21,388 bases of DNA from Bacillota bacterium (lineage in GTDB: Bacteria; Bacillota; UBA994; UBA5500): NCBI GenBank assembly GCA_023436245.1, contig JAEZJZ010000055.1, forward strand, positions 1-21,388, given 5' to 3'. The position numbers and the translations under genes were made by a program. The notes beneath the pieces are model-generated. The model saw only the letters and a program-made list of their open reading frames with translations. It ran no database searches and was not told where the DNA came from. This document shows, in pieces, positions 1 to 7,935 of this stretch. Within the stretch, counting starts at the first letter, position 1, and each line of letters begins with the position of its first letter.

Positions 1-62
1 ACACGGAATTGACCGGCGACGACCGCCTGCATCAGTACTTTGTCGATCTCTGCAGCCAGTGA
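1..62 (+). CDS. 3' end of an unidentified protein-coding gene (partial)
   Basis: The third + frame is open from the window edge and ends at TGA (60-62). It encodes a C-terminus reading TELTGDDRLHQYFVDLCSQ. The composition (acidic, mixed polar and aromatic) is that of an ordinary soluble protein, and the reading ends just before the repeat block begins, as expected of a gene end. Only 19 residues are visible, so no family can be named. It runs toward the Mrp operon (convergent), with the repeats and a strong inverted repeat between them. It could also be a chance open frame. Confidence 0.45.
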   Translation, partial: TELTGDDRLHQYFVDLCSQ

Positions 63-74
63 GCAGGGGATATG

Positions 75-230
75 GGGCTGTCGCAAAAGCCGATCAGCAG
101 GCGGGCGCCATGCATGGCGCCCCTACGAAGGTTCATGCGCTTTCCTCTCGCTCGTAGGAATCGCATGTATGCGACCCGTGCCGGCGCCACATTGCGGCTT
201 GTGAACAGCATTTGTGCACCCAAACACAAT
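75..230. repeat. Palindromic repeat, copy 1 of a tandem pair (about 155 bp)
   Basis: The copy starts at GGGCTGT and ends at GTGCACCCAAACACAAT. It contains a perfect 20-bp palindrome GGGCGCCATGCATGGCGCCC (103-122) followed by CTACGA, then an inverted partner starting CTCGTAGG with a slightly decayed TCGCATGTATGCGACC palindrome. The two palindromic modules thus face each other around a spacer of about 25 bp (AGGTTCATGCGCTTTCC...). The tail CGTGCCGGCGCCACATTGC...GTGCACCCAAA is identical in copy 2. No protein is convincingly encoded; frames through it are repeat translations. It resembles the GTAGGGG-type hairpin repeats (REP/MITE-like) common in bacterial intergenic regions, but the family assignment is inference. 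Confidence 0.85.
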
Positions 231-382
231 GGGCTGTTACAAAAAGTCCGTCGGCAGGCGGGCGCCATGCATGGCCCCCCTACGAAGGTTCATGCGCTTT
301 CCTCTCGCTCGTAGGGGTCGCATGCATGCGACCCGTGCCGGCGCCACATTGCGGCTTGTGAACAGCATTTGTGCACCCAAAA
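231..382. repeat. Palindromic repeat, copy 2 of a tandem pair
   Basis: This is a near-identical copy of the preceding unit at an offset of about 156 bp, starting GGGCTGTTAC and ending GTGCACCCAAA. Its first palindrome has one change (GGGCGCCATGCATGGCCCCC, 260-279), while its second, GGGTCGCATGCATGCGACCC, is perfect. Copy 1 has the intact first palindrome and a decayed second one, so the copies have drifted independently. The last bases form the left arm of the adjacent large inverted repeat (373-425). Confidence 0.85.
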
Positions 383-425
383 GCAAGAGAGACGACAATC
401 GTCGTCTCTCTTCTCGTTTGGGTGC
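373..425 (-). terminator. Large composite hairpin; rho-independent terminator of the Mrp operon
   Basis: The inner arms AAGAGAGACGAC (385-396) and GTCGTCTCTCTT (401-412) pair perfectly over 12 bp around the loop AATC. Read on the - strand, the stem is followed by GCTTTTGGG, a short U-tract. An outer pair, GCACCCAAA (373-381) and TTTGGGTGC (417-425), extends it to a 53-bp inverted repeat; the outer left arm is the end of repeat copy 2. It begins about 23 bp beyond the stop codon of the last operon gene, as expected of an intrinsic terminator. It could also work for the + strand gene ending at 62, though U-residues on that side are fewer. Confidence 0.8.
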
Positions 426-447
426 TATTTCGACAGCTCTTCAGCCG

Positions 448-2271
448 TTAGCGAATGACCAAAGGATAACCCACAATAAGCACTGAGAGCACCGCCATCA
501 CCACATAGAGGTCAAAGTTCAGGTTGGTGACGCTCAGTCCGTGCAGTGCCGGCGAAGAACTCGGCTGGTAGTCCAGAGCCTGCAGGGAGCGCTTGATCAC
601 CCGCAGCTCCTTCACTTCCCAGCCAACCATCACTCCCTTGACACTGGCCAGGGAACTGGCCAACAGGCCATAGGCTCGAGACCCTACGCCACCCAAGAAG
701 GTGCCACCGGAGATGATGGACAGACGCCGTGGCAGATGCAGATGGAAGAGTCCAGTACGCAGACCAACGAGGAAGAGAACCAGCCCACCTATCAGCACTG
801 TGGCGCCGCTTTGCAGTGCGTGACTGCTGAACAAGTCAAGGTGCTCCGGCCAGTGGGCATGCAGCTCATGCGCCGCTTTGGCCAGTGTCTCCACCACCGG
901 CTGCGGGAACAAACCGAGCGCGAGAGAACAAGCAGCCAGAATGCCGATGCCCAGCACCTCCGGTACCGAAACCCGTGGCAGACTTCCGGTATGCTTGCGT
1001 TCTGCAAAGAACAGGTACCACGAGAACTTGATGAACGAGCAAACGGTGCCGAAGGCAACCAGCACGAACACCTTCTCAGCGATGACGAGCAGCGAACTCG
1101 CTGTCTCAGCGTGCAGCAAGGCGTCATGCAACAGGGTCTTGCTGACGAATCCATTAAATCCAGGAACACCAGCGATGCCAAGAGCCGGAATCAGCGCCAA
1201 CGGCGTGAAAATGCCGAAGACCTTGCGCATGAAACCAAGTCGATAGAGGTCAACGGTTCCGGCGGCCAGCAGGGCGGAGCCGGCAATCAGAAAGAGCGCC
1301 GACTTGAACAGGGCATGGTTGATGATGTGGAAGACGGCCCCGGCCATGCCTAGCGCATTGCGCTCCAACGCCCACAGCCCGATGCCGAGCAAGATGTAGC
1401 CCATCTGGCTGACACTGTGGTAGGCCAACATGCGCTTGGCCCCATGTTGCACCAGTGCCAGGAAGACACCCAGACTCATGGTGATCAAAGCAACGATAAT
1501 TAGCCAGAGGCCGTAGCGATTGCTCTCTGCCGTCAGGGATGCGACCTGCAGCATGCCGAACGCTCCCGTCTTGATCAGGATGCCGGAAAGGACGGCGCTA
1601 GCCGGAGATGGCGCCACTGGATGAGCCTCCGGCAACCAGAAATGCATAGGATAGGCGCCGGCCTTGATCGCGAAACCCAGACTGAACAGCACCGCGATGG
1701 GCAACGGAATCTCATGCAGTTTGGCGTAGCTCAGGGTACCAGCATGGTGCCAGAGCAGGGCAGCCGATATGGCAATCAAGATGCCGCTGCTCACCCCGAG
1801 GAACAGGTAGAGTTTGCCCGCGGAATGCGCCTCGCGGGTTCGGGAATGTGCGACCAGTCCGGCCGAAGAGAGAGACATCATCTCAAAGGCCAGAAGGAAC
1901 GCGAGGAAGTCCTGGGAGAAGAAGCAGGCGGTGGCGCCACCGTATGCCAAGCCAAAGAGCAGATAGAAGCGGGGATTATCATGCTCATGGCTCATGTAAC
2001 GGAGCGCAAAGATGCTGGACGCCAGCCAGACCACGGTGGTGACGGTGGCCAATAATAGCGAAATCGACCCCACACCATAGCTGACACCTAGGCCAGGCAG
2101 CACAATGGGAACACTGAACTCCAAAGCCGCCTGCTCCCACCAGATGTTGCCCAAGACAAACAGGGATAGGCAACTGCCGATGACGCCAAAAAAGCGCTTG
2201 CGAGTGAGCGCATTCAGCACACCGGCAACCATCGGCGCCACGATCACAAAAACCAACCACATCGAACTCAT
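448..2271 (-). CDS. Proton-conducting antiporter-like subunit (Mrp D/NuoL-HyfB type), second tandem paralog
   Basis: This 607-aa polytopic membrane protein belongs to the proton-conducting transporter family (PF00361; ND2/ND4/ND5, MrpA/MrpD). The start at 2271 (MSSMWLVF) is chosen because AGGAGG lies 9 nt upstream and the N-terminus then aligns with the neighbouring paralog; an upstream in-frame start would add 11 poorly matched residues. Visible ion-path residues are the Glu of LLAFEMMSLSS, the Lys of GFAIKAGAYPMHFWLPEAHP, the Lys of GILIKTGAFGM, the His of INHALFKSALF and the Lys of GFVSKTLLHD. The C-terminus has a hydrophilic stretch and a last membrane segment ending YPLVIR. By eye well over half of its residues match the 606-aa upstream neighbour, indicating tandem duplication. 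It is the last gene of the operon but is set apart from it by 552 bp. Confidence 0.9.
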   Translation of the reverse strand: MSSMWLVFVIVAPMVAGVLNALTRKRFFGVIGSCLSLFVLGNIWWEQAALEFSVPIVLPGLGVSYGVGSISLLLATVTTVVWLASSIFALRYMSHEHDNPRFYLLFGLAYGGATACFFSQDFLAFLLAFEMMSLSSAGLVAHSRTREAHSAGKLYLFLGVSSGILIAISAALLWHHAGTLSYAKLHEIPLPIAVLFSLGFAIKAGAYPMHFWLPEAHPVAPSPASAVLSGILIKTGAFGMLQVASLTAESNRYGLWLIIVALITMSLGVFLALVQHGAKRMLAYHSVSQMGYILLGIGLWALERNALGMAGAVFHIINHALFKSALFLIAGSALLAAGTVDLYRLGFMRKVFGIFTPLALIPALGIAGVPGFNGFVSKTLLHDALLHAETASSLLVIAEKVFVLVAFGTVCSFIKFSWYLFFAERKHTGSLPRVSVPEVLGIGILAACSLALGLFPQPVVETLAKAAHELHAHWPEHLDLFSSHALQSGATVLIGGLVLFLVGLRTGLFHLHLPRRLSIISGGTFLGGVGSRAYGLLASSLASVKGVMVGWEVKELRVIKRSLQALDYQPSSSPALHGLSVTNLNFDLYVVMAVLSVLIVGYPLVIR

Positions 2272-2438
2272 CTGCTGAAGCCTCCTGCTAATAGTACAGA
2301 ACACCTGAAAACAGCCCTAATCATGAGACTGAATACCAAAGCGGTCTGGCCCGTCCAGCACGGGCGCCAAAGGTACAAGCCGATTCCTGACAAGCAAGAA
2401 TCGCTTAGTTGGAGATCGCAACACCTTGTGTTGCTGGC

Positions 2439-2585
2439 ATGGCGCCCCAACGAACGAGCCGTGTGCCAGCGGAGGTCGCGCGTTCAATGCATCCCTAAGA
2501 GACGTACCATGAGCCGTAGGGGGCGCTTTCAAGGCCCTTCCAAGAACGCATCGTTGCCCGTAGGGGTCGCGTGCATGCGACTCGC
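2439..2585. repeat. Decayed copy of the palindromic repeat
   Basis: ATGGCGCCCCAACGA (2439-2453) matches ATGGCGCCCCTACGA of repeat copy 1 with one change. CCGTAGGGGGCGC (2513-2525) and CGTAGGGGTCGCGTGCATGCG (2559-2579) match the right-hand module of copy 2. The spacer between the modules is much longer than in the intact copies and unrelated in sequence, so the element has decayed or been rearranged. Confidence 0.6.
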
Positions 2586-2745
2586 CTTCATCCGCGCGGC
2601 ATGTGAGATTGAAAGACCAGAACGAGAAAACCAAATATAGTTTACTCCTTAAGCCAGTGGATTGTAATACTGTATTCAAAAGTTGAACAAGAGTTTGTGG
2701 AAAACGGGATTAGTTCCTCACCTTCCACTGGAGGGTCTTCTAGCA

Positions 2746-2793
2746 AAGACCATCCCCAAGGACTGCTCGCGCAGGATCATCAAGGATGGTCTT
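2746..2793 (-). terminator. Hairpin downstream of the 606-aa subunit; weak terminator or processing site
   Basis: AAGACCATCC (2746-2755) and GGATGGTCTT (2784-2793) are perfect 10-bp inverted arms. On the - strand the stem is followed by TGCTAG, so the U-tract is weak. A competing pairing exists: GGTCTT (2734-2739) can pair with AAGACC (2746-2751). A third small hairpin, CCTTCC-ACT-GGAGGG, lies at 2721-2735. The site follows the stop codon of the 606-aa gene by about 30 nt. It may reduce expression of the last paralog or stabilise the upstream message. Confidence 0.4.
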
Positions 2794-2823
2794 CCGGCTC
2801 AAACAGTTATAGATCGACTTTCG

Positions 2824-4644
2824 TCAGATCACCAACGGGTAAATCACGATCAGCATGGACAACACCACCATGACCACGTAGACATCGAAGTTCAGGTTTG
2901 TGACGCTGAGAGTCCGCAGCGAAGGAGTTGGACTAGGCCTGTAATCCAGCGCTTGCAGGGAACGCTTCAGCAACTGCGTCTCACGCGATTCCCAGCTGGT
3001 GAACGCGGCCGCGGCCCGGCTAAGCTGGCCGGATACTGCACTGAAGGCGCCCACAGCAAAGCAGCCGATGCCAGCTCCGAGCGAAATGAGGGAATAGCGA
3101 GACGGCAACTCCCAGCGCAGGAGCCCAGTCCGCAGACTGATGAAGAACAACAGCGCGCCACCAAACAACACGATTGCGGCACTGAGCAAAGCTTGACGGC
3201 CGAACAGCTCCAGATGCTCCGGCCAGTGGGCGTGCAGCTCATGCGCCACTTTGGCTAAAGCACTCATCACCGGCTGTGGCATCACGCCAACGGCGATGGT
3301 AGCCAGGGACAGCAGGCCGATTCCCAGGCGTTCGGAGAGGGCCGCGCGTCTCGGTGCAGCGGCAACCTGGCGGTCGGCAAAGAACATGTACCAGGTGAAC
3401 TTGATGAAATAGCAGACGGTGCCGAAGGCCACAATCATGAATGCCCTCTCGGCCAGTGTGAGCAGGATACCGGGCGCCTCCACGTGCAACAATGCGTCAT
3501 GCAACAGGGTCTTGCTGGCGAACCCGCTGAAGCCGGGCACACCGATCACGCTGAGCATGGGAACAAAGAACAGCGGAGTAGCCCAACCAAAGGCCTTGCG
3601 CATCGAGCCCAGCCGATACAGGTCCACCGTCCCCGCGGAGAGCAGCGCGGAACCGCTGATCAGGAAGAGGGCCGACTTGAACACCGCGTGGTTGACCATG
3701 TGGAAGACGGCTCCCCCGAGCCCCAGTGCATTGCGATCCAGAGCCCAGAGGCCGATGCCGAGCAGGATATAGCCCATCTGACTGACACTGCTGTAAGCCA
3801 GCATCCGTTTGGCATCTCGCTGCAGAATCGCCAGCACCACACCCAAGCTCATCGTGGCCAGGGCAACCATGATCAGCAGTGTGCCGAAGAGATGCCCGTC
3901 CGCGGTGAGCGTGGCCATCTGCAGCAACCCGAACGCGCCAGTCTTGATCAGAATGCCGGAGAGTACCGCGCTGCCCGGAGAAGGCGCCACCGGATGCGCT
4001 TCCGGCAACCAGAAGTGTAGCGGGAAAGCTCCCGCCTTGATGGCCAATCCGAGGCTGAATAGAGCCGTAATCGGCAGGGGAATGCCGTGCAAGTCGGCAT
4101 AGCGCAAGGTACCGGCATGCTGCCAGAGCAAAGCCAACGCCACCGAGAGCAGCACTCCGCCGCTCACGCCTAGATAAAGGTAGAGCCTGCCAGCTGCCTG
4201 TGCCCGCTCGTCGCGGGAATGTGCCACCAGCCCATAGGATGACAGGGACATCAGCTCAAATCCGAGCAGGAATGCCAGGAAATCACTGGCCAGGAAGCAG
4301 GCAACAGTGCCGCCGATGGACAACCCAAAGAGCAGGTAGAAGCGTGAGACGTCATGCTCGTGTTGCATATAGCTCAGTGAGAAAATGCTGGCAGCCAGCC
4401 AGACAAATACGGTCACGGTGCAGAGCAACAACCCGATCGTCCCGACTGAGTAGCTGATGCCCATGCCTGGCAGCAGCACGGGAATGAGCACCGACGTGCC
4501 GTCCTGATGCAGCCAGAGACGGAGCAGCGCCAGCAGTGAGAGACTGCTCCCGGCAATACCGAACCAACGCTTGCGCAAGGCTGCGTCCAGAACGCCACAT
4601 ATCAATGGCGCCAACAAGACGAAGATGAGTGACCAACTATTCAT
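2824..4644 (-). CDS. Proton-conducting antiporter-like subunit (Mrp D/NuoL-HyfB type), first tandem paralog
   Basis: This 606-aa polytopic protein has the length of NuoL or HyfB/HycC rather than MrpD (about 490 aa). The start is supported by AGGAGG 9 nt upstream. The expected channel residues are present: Glu130 (GFELMSLSS), Lys203 (AIKAGAFPLHFWLPEAHP), Lys234 (ILIKTGAFG), His319 and Lys323 (VNHAVFKSALF) and Lys378 (GFASKTLLHD). All the acidic and basic residues that relay protons in complex I antiporter-like subunits are therefore kept, and it is probably a working ion channel module. The C-terminal 80 or so residues (..RSLQALDYRPS..SVTNLNFDVYVV..) are shared with the downstream paralog and end in a membrane helix. 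It lies 13 nt after the preceding gene, in the same operon. Confidence 0.92.
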   Translation of the reverse strand: MNSWSLIFVLLAPLICGVLDAALRKRWFGIAGSSLSLLALLRLWLHQDGTSVLIPVLLPGMGISYSVGTIGLLLCTVTVFVWLAASIFSLSYMQHEHDVSRFYLLFGLSIGGTVACFLASDFLAFLLGFELMSLSSYGLVAHSRDERAQAAGRLYLYLGVSGGVLLSVALALLWQHAGTLRYADLHGIPLPITALFSLGLAIKAGAFPLHFWLPEAHPVAPSPGSAVLSGILIKTGAFGLLQMATLTADGHLFGTLLIMVALATMSLGVVLAILQRDAKRMLAYSSVSQMGYILLGIGLWALDRNALGLGGAVFHMVNHAVFKSALFLISGSALLSAGTVDLYRLGSMRKAFGWATPLFFVPMLSVIGVPGFSGFASKTLLHDALLHVEAPGILLTLAERAFMIVAFGTVCYFIKFTWYMFFADRQVAAAPRRAALSERLGIGLLSLATIAVGVMPQPVMSALAKVAHELHAHWPEHLELFGRQALLSAAIVLFGGALLFFISLRTGLLRWELPSRYSLISLGAGIGCFAVGAFSAVSGQLSRAAAAFTSWESRETQLLKRSLQALDYRPSPTPSLRTLSVTNLNFDVYVVMVVLSMLIVIYPLVI

Positions 4645-4657
4645 ATCTGAGCGCCTC

Positions 4658-6112
4658 CTAACCTAGCAGAGCAGCAGCCCGCTCTACCAGGGCGACTGTC
4701 CAGTGCGGGAAAAGACCAAGTAGGAGTGAGCAACAGGCAATGCCAAACCCCGGCAACTCCACCCTCAGATCATGGTGAATGTGCGCCGGCACCTGTTCGC
4801 TGGCTTCCGAGAAGAAAGCCTTGCTGACCAGAGGAAAGTAGTAGAGGGCATTCAGCAGTGAACTGAGTCCCAGCACCCCCAGCACCCAGTAGGTTTCAGC
4901 CTGCAGCGCTCCCTGCAGGTAATACCACTTGCTGACAAACCCATTCAGCGGCACAATGCCGACCAGACCGAGGGCGGAGAGCGTAATCCCTGCAAACACC
5001 AACGGGAACCGCTTGCCTAAGCCTCGCACCTGCTCCACCTTGGTGATCCCCAAACTGTGATTTAAGGCGCCCACCGAGAAGAAGAGCGTAATCTTCAACA
5101 TGGCGTGGTGAATGAAGTGGATCAGTGTGGCCTGGAGGCCGAGCGGCGACAACAACACTCCCCCGAGCATCAGATACCCCATCTGACTGATGGTGGAGAA
5201 GGCTAGTCGTCGCTTCAGCGTCTGCTCGCGCATGGCCCAAATGGAACCCATGACGATGGTGGTGCAGGCCAAGACGATCAGTGGCGGCGCCATGCCCAGA
5301 TTCGCGACCGTTTCGCGTCCGAACACGGTGTAGATCACGCGGATGATGCCATAGCTGCCGGCGTTGACAACTGCCACCGCATGCAGCAGCGCAGACACCG
5401 GAGTGGGCGCAGCCATCGCCAGCGGCAGCCAACTGTGCAGCGGGATGATCGCAGCCTTGACGCCGAATCCGAAGACGAAGATCAAGAGCAGTGTGCGAGC
5501 CAGTTGCACCTGCGCGGCGCCAACGACCAACATGCCGCCGGCAGAGAACGTCAGCGACGGTGCGATCGCTCGCGTCAACACGATGCCGAGCAGGATCAGG
5601 GCCGCGCCGAAGAGGCTGTAACTGATGTAATTCCGGCCAGCGTTGTCGGCTGCCGCTCCACCGCTGTGCACGACCAGGGGAAAAGTGACCAACGTCAGCA
5701 GTTCATAGAAGAGATAGAGCGTGACCAGACTGCCGGCAAAAGCGATGCCCATGGTGGCGGACAGCGACAGCAGGTAGAAGGCGAAGAAGCGACCTTCATG
5801 TGCATCGCCGTGCATGTAACCAAGCGCATAGATGCCCGCTGGCACCCAGAGCACCGAGGAAACCAGAGCGAAAATCCAGGTCAGCGGATCCAGCTGCATG
5901 GTAATCTCCAAGCCAGCAGCAACCCGGGACAAGAGATAAGTGACCTGCCCGCTAAGGCTGGTCGCATAGAGGCTGATCACCAGTCCGGCGGTGGTCAGCG
6001 TCGTGATCAACACGATCACGCTGCGCCACTTGGGACGGTTGAAAACCAGAATCGCGCCAAGCACCGGCAAGAGAATGCATGCGATGATGCGGATAACTTC
6101 ATTCACCATCAT
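4658..6112 (-). CDS. NuoL/MrpA-core-like proton-conducting antiporter subunit
   Basis: This membrane protein of about 484 aa belongs to the same antiporter-like family. Its TM8 region reads SALLHAVAVVNAG, resembling the NuoL/MrpA pattern with a histidine (SALIHAATMV) rather than the LIKTGAFG type seen in its neighbours. Numbered from the 6112 start, Glu137 (LFYELLTLV), Lys219 (GVKAAIIPLHSWLP) and His244 are conserved, and HHAMLKITLF and NGFVSKWYY supply the later His/Lys sites. It is the best candidate for the N-terminal core of MrpA, whose C-terminal pieces are separate genes in this operon. The start is uncertain: ATG at 6112 overlaps the previous stop as TGATG, but GTG at 6118 or ATG at 6109 (AGGTGG 5 nt upstream) are possible. 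Confidence 0.88.
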   Translation of the reverse strand: MMVNEVIRIIACILLPVLGAILVFNRPKWRSVIVLITTLTTAGLVISLYATSLSGQVTYLLSRVAAGLEITMQLDPLTWIFALVSSVLWVPAGIYALGYMHGDAHEGRFFAFYLLSLSATMGIAFAGSLVTLYLFYELLTLVTFPLVVHSGGAAADNAGRNYISYSLFGAALILLGIVLTRAIAPSLTFSAGGMLVVGAAQVQLARTLLLIFVFGFGVKAAIIPLHSWLPLAMAAPTPVSALLHAVAVVNAGSYGIIRVIYTVFGRETVANLGMAPPLIVLACTTIVMGSIWAMREQTLKRRLAFSTISQMGYLMLGGVLLSPLGLQATLIHFIHHAMLKITLFFSVGALNHSLGITKVEQVRGLGKRFPLVFAGITLSALGLVGIVPLNGFVSKWYYLQGALQAETYWVLGVLGLSSLLNALYYFPLVSKAFFSEASEQVPAHIHHDLRVELPGFGIACCSLLLGLFPHWTVALVERAAALLG

Positions 6113-7578
6113 CACCACCTAAGCATGAAGTTGGCAGCAGTTTCCATCACTCTCAGCACTGACGACGGCGCCACCCCCAGCCAGATCACCACTGCAGCCA
6201 TCACCACCGGCAACGCCAGCGCAGTCTGGAAACGCGGGCGCACATACGCCGCATCCCCGCCAAACCAGCCGTTCCACAGCACCGGCAAGAAGTAGGCCGC
6301 GTTGAGCAAACCGCTGACCACAACGGCCAAGATTACCCCGTACTGATTAGCGCTGAGGGCTGCGTTGAACAGCACCCACTTCGTGACAAAACCGCTGAAC
6401 AACGGGATGCCGATCATGGACAAAGCACAGATGGTGTATGCTGCAAACAGCACCGGTTCACGTCGGCCAATACCGGCGTAATCCTTGAGTTGCTTCTTGC
6501 CTTGCTGCCCAAAATGACCGGCGATCACGAACAGCGCCGACTTCATGCAGGCATGCGAGACAATCTGGAAGATGGCCGCTGTCAGGCCGGCCACATTATC
6601 TAGTCCTAGTCCCACGAAGATATAACCCAACTGGGCAACAGTGGAATAGGCCAGCATGCGCTTGGCTTCGCTCTGCACCATGGCAAAGAGGGATCCCCCG
6701 ATTACTCCGGCAACCCCCATGAACAGCAAAATACTGGAAACATCCAAGGCCACGAGCAGCGTCTGCCCATAGACCAGGTAGAACAGCTTGAACAAGGCGA
6801 TCAGGTATGCCTTGACGGCGATGCCGGAAAGCAATGCGCTGGACGTGGTCGGTGCACTGGAATGCGCATCCGGCAGCCACACATGCAACGGAAACAACGC
6901 AGACTTAATGCCAAAGCCAACGATGAAGAAGGATGCCGAGAGGTAGACAACATGCGGGTATTGGTGCCACACCGCCTGCAACGCATCATGCACCTGGGGG
7001 AACCCGAGGTAACCGGTCATGATATAGAGCAGACCGATGGCAAAGACCACAAACCCTGAGCCGACTGTCACCAACATCAGGTACTTGAATGCCGCCACGG
7101 AAGGTTTTCCGCCTCTCCCTGCGGCTACCAGTGCAACAGCCGACAAGGAGCTAATTTCCACAAAAACGTATAAGTTGAACAGATCGTTGGCCTGAGTTAT
7201 GCCGAAGACGGCAGCCACCAAGAGAACGATCACCGCGTCGTACCAAGTGGGCGCCTCTGCCTGAGGGGCGCTGGGATCGACGAAGCGATAGATGAAGATA
7301 AAGAAGGTGACGAAACTGACGACGAGCATCACGATTGCGGTCAACGGGGTGACGGCAATCTCAATGCCGTAAGGTGCGGACCAGCCGCCCACGGCGTATT
7401 TGATGACGCTCCCGTTCATCGTCTCCCTGACCAGGTACCCGGACATCACAGTGGCTGCTCCTAGAATGAGCAGGGTGGCCAGGCGACTATATAGACGCAG
7501 TCGCGGTTTGACCAATGGAATGAAGTAGGCTGCCATCAGCAGAATCACAACGGCCATTACCGGCAAGTGGCGAATCAT
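6112..7578 (-). CDS. mnhD: Na+/H+ antiporter subunit D (MnhD/MrpD; MbhH-like)
   Basis: This 488-aa polytopic membrane protein is of typical MrpD length. Glu141 (YVFVEISSLSAVALVA) lies in the TM5 region, Lys225 (GIKSALFPLHVWLPDAHS) in TM7 and Lys256 (SGIAVKAYLIALFK) in TM8. SEAKRMLAYSTVAQLGYI and SHACMKSALFVIAGH are further family signatures. MrpD is one of the two classical ion-translocating subunits of Mrp antiporters. It follows mnhC by 3 nt, with GGAAGGAGGAGG upstream of the ATG at 7578. It sits where mbhH sits in the archaeal Mbh cluster. Confidence 0.95.
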   Translation of the reverse strand: MIRHLPVMAVVILLMAAYFIPLVKPRLRLYSRLATLLILGAATVMSGYLVRETMNGSVIKYAVGGWSAPYGIEIAVTPLTAIVMLVVSFVTFFIFIYRFVDPSAPQAEAPTWYDAVIVLLVAAVFGITQANDLFNLYVFVEISSLSAVALVAAGRGGKPSVAAFKYLMLVTVGSGFVVFAIGLLYIMTGYLGFPQVHDALQAVWHQYPHVVYLSASFFIVGFGIKSALFPLHVWLPDAHSSAPTTSSALLSGIAVKAYLIALFKLFYLVYGQTLLVALDVSSILLFMGVAGVIGGSLFAMVQSEAKRMLAYSTVAQLGYIFVGLGLDNVAGLTAAIFQIVSHACMKSALFVIAGHFGQQGKKQLKDYAGIGRREPVLFAAYTICALSMIGIPLFSGFVTKWVLFNAALSANQYGVILAVVVSGLLNAAYFLPVLWNGWFGGDAAYVRPRFQTALALPVVMAAVVIWLGVAPSSVLRVMETAANFMLRW

Positions 7579-7581
7579 CGC

Positions 7582-7935
7582 TTATGCCTCCTCCTTCCGG
7601 GCAGCCAATTGGTCTGCTTCGATCGTCTTATAAGTATGGAAGATTCGCACCACCAAGGCCAGGGCAAAGGCGTTTACGCTCAAGCTGACCACAATGCCGG
7701 TGAGAATGAGGGCAGTCGGAATCGGGTTGACCATCGGCGCTCCGCTGCCCACGATGGGCGCCACGCCCCCCCTGATGTTTCCGGCCGCGATGAAGAGCAG
7801 GAATACGGCGCCATTCATGATGTTGCTGCCGATAATCTTCTTGATCAGATTATTGTCGCAGAGCAGAATGTACATGCCGATGCCAAAGAGAGCGACTGAT
7901 GCCACATAGGGGTAGTTGACCAACAGCTTTTCCAT
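7582..7935 (-). CDS. mnhC: Na+/H+ antiporter subunit C (MnhC/MrpC; NuoK-like)
   Basis: This 117-aa protein has three membrane segments and is NuoK-like. The family features GIGMYILLCDNNLIKKIIGSN, AAGNIRGGVAPIV and NPIPTALILTGIVVSLSVNAFALAL are present, the last being the hallmark of MrpC/NuoK. The ATG overlaps the stop of the preceding subunit B gene (TGATG), indicating coupled translation. The C-terminal tail is charged (KTIEADQLAARKEEA) and probably cytoplasmic. Confidence 0.95.
   Translation of the reverse strand: MEKLLVNYPYVASVALFGIGMYILLCDNNLIKKIIGSNIMNGAVFLLFIAAGNIRGGVAPIVGSGAPMVNPIPTALILTGIVVSLSVNAFALALVVRIFHTYKTIEADQLAARKEEA

Larger units (their letters stand above)
2272..2823. other. 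552-bp gap inside the Mrp operon between two paralogs
   Basis: Spacing elsewhere in the operon is 13 nt or less, so this gap stands out. It holds a decayed palindromic repeat (2439-2585) and a set of competing hairpins (2721-2793). Open frames here are translations of the repeat and no real gene was found. No convincing sigma-A promoter for the downstream gene was seen on the - strand; the best candidate around 2650 (TTACAA, 17 bp, TAAACT) is poor. Confidence 0.6.

Noticed and set aside
72..486. + strand frames of 80-90 codons starting in the repeats
   Set aside because: They translate the tandem repeat, share the same internal peptide because the DNA is repeated, and have no Shine-Dalgarno.
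541..1353. Long + strand open frame of 270 codons opposite the last operon gene
   Set aside because: It is antisense to a well-supported membrane protein gene, and its Gln/Arg/Glu-rich product is a typical shadow of a hydrophobic coding sequence.
2317..2679. 120-codon - strand open frame in the operon gap
   Set aside because: It runs through the decayed repeat and hairpins, lacks a ribosome-binding site and has a composition typical of translated GTAGGGG repeats.
4658..6112. Apparent loss of the TM8 lysine (Asn in VVNAG) in the 484-aa antiporter subunit
   Set aside because: NuoL-type subunits use a His a few residues earlier, and that His is present, so this is a subfamily trait rather than inactivation.
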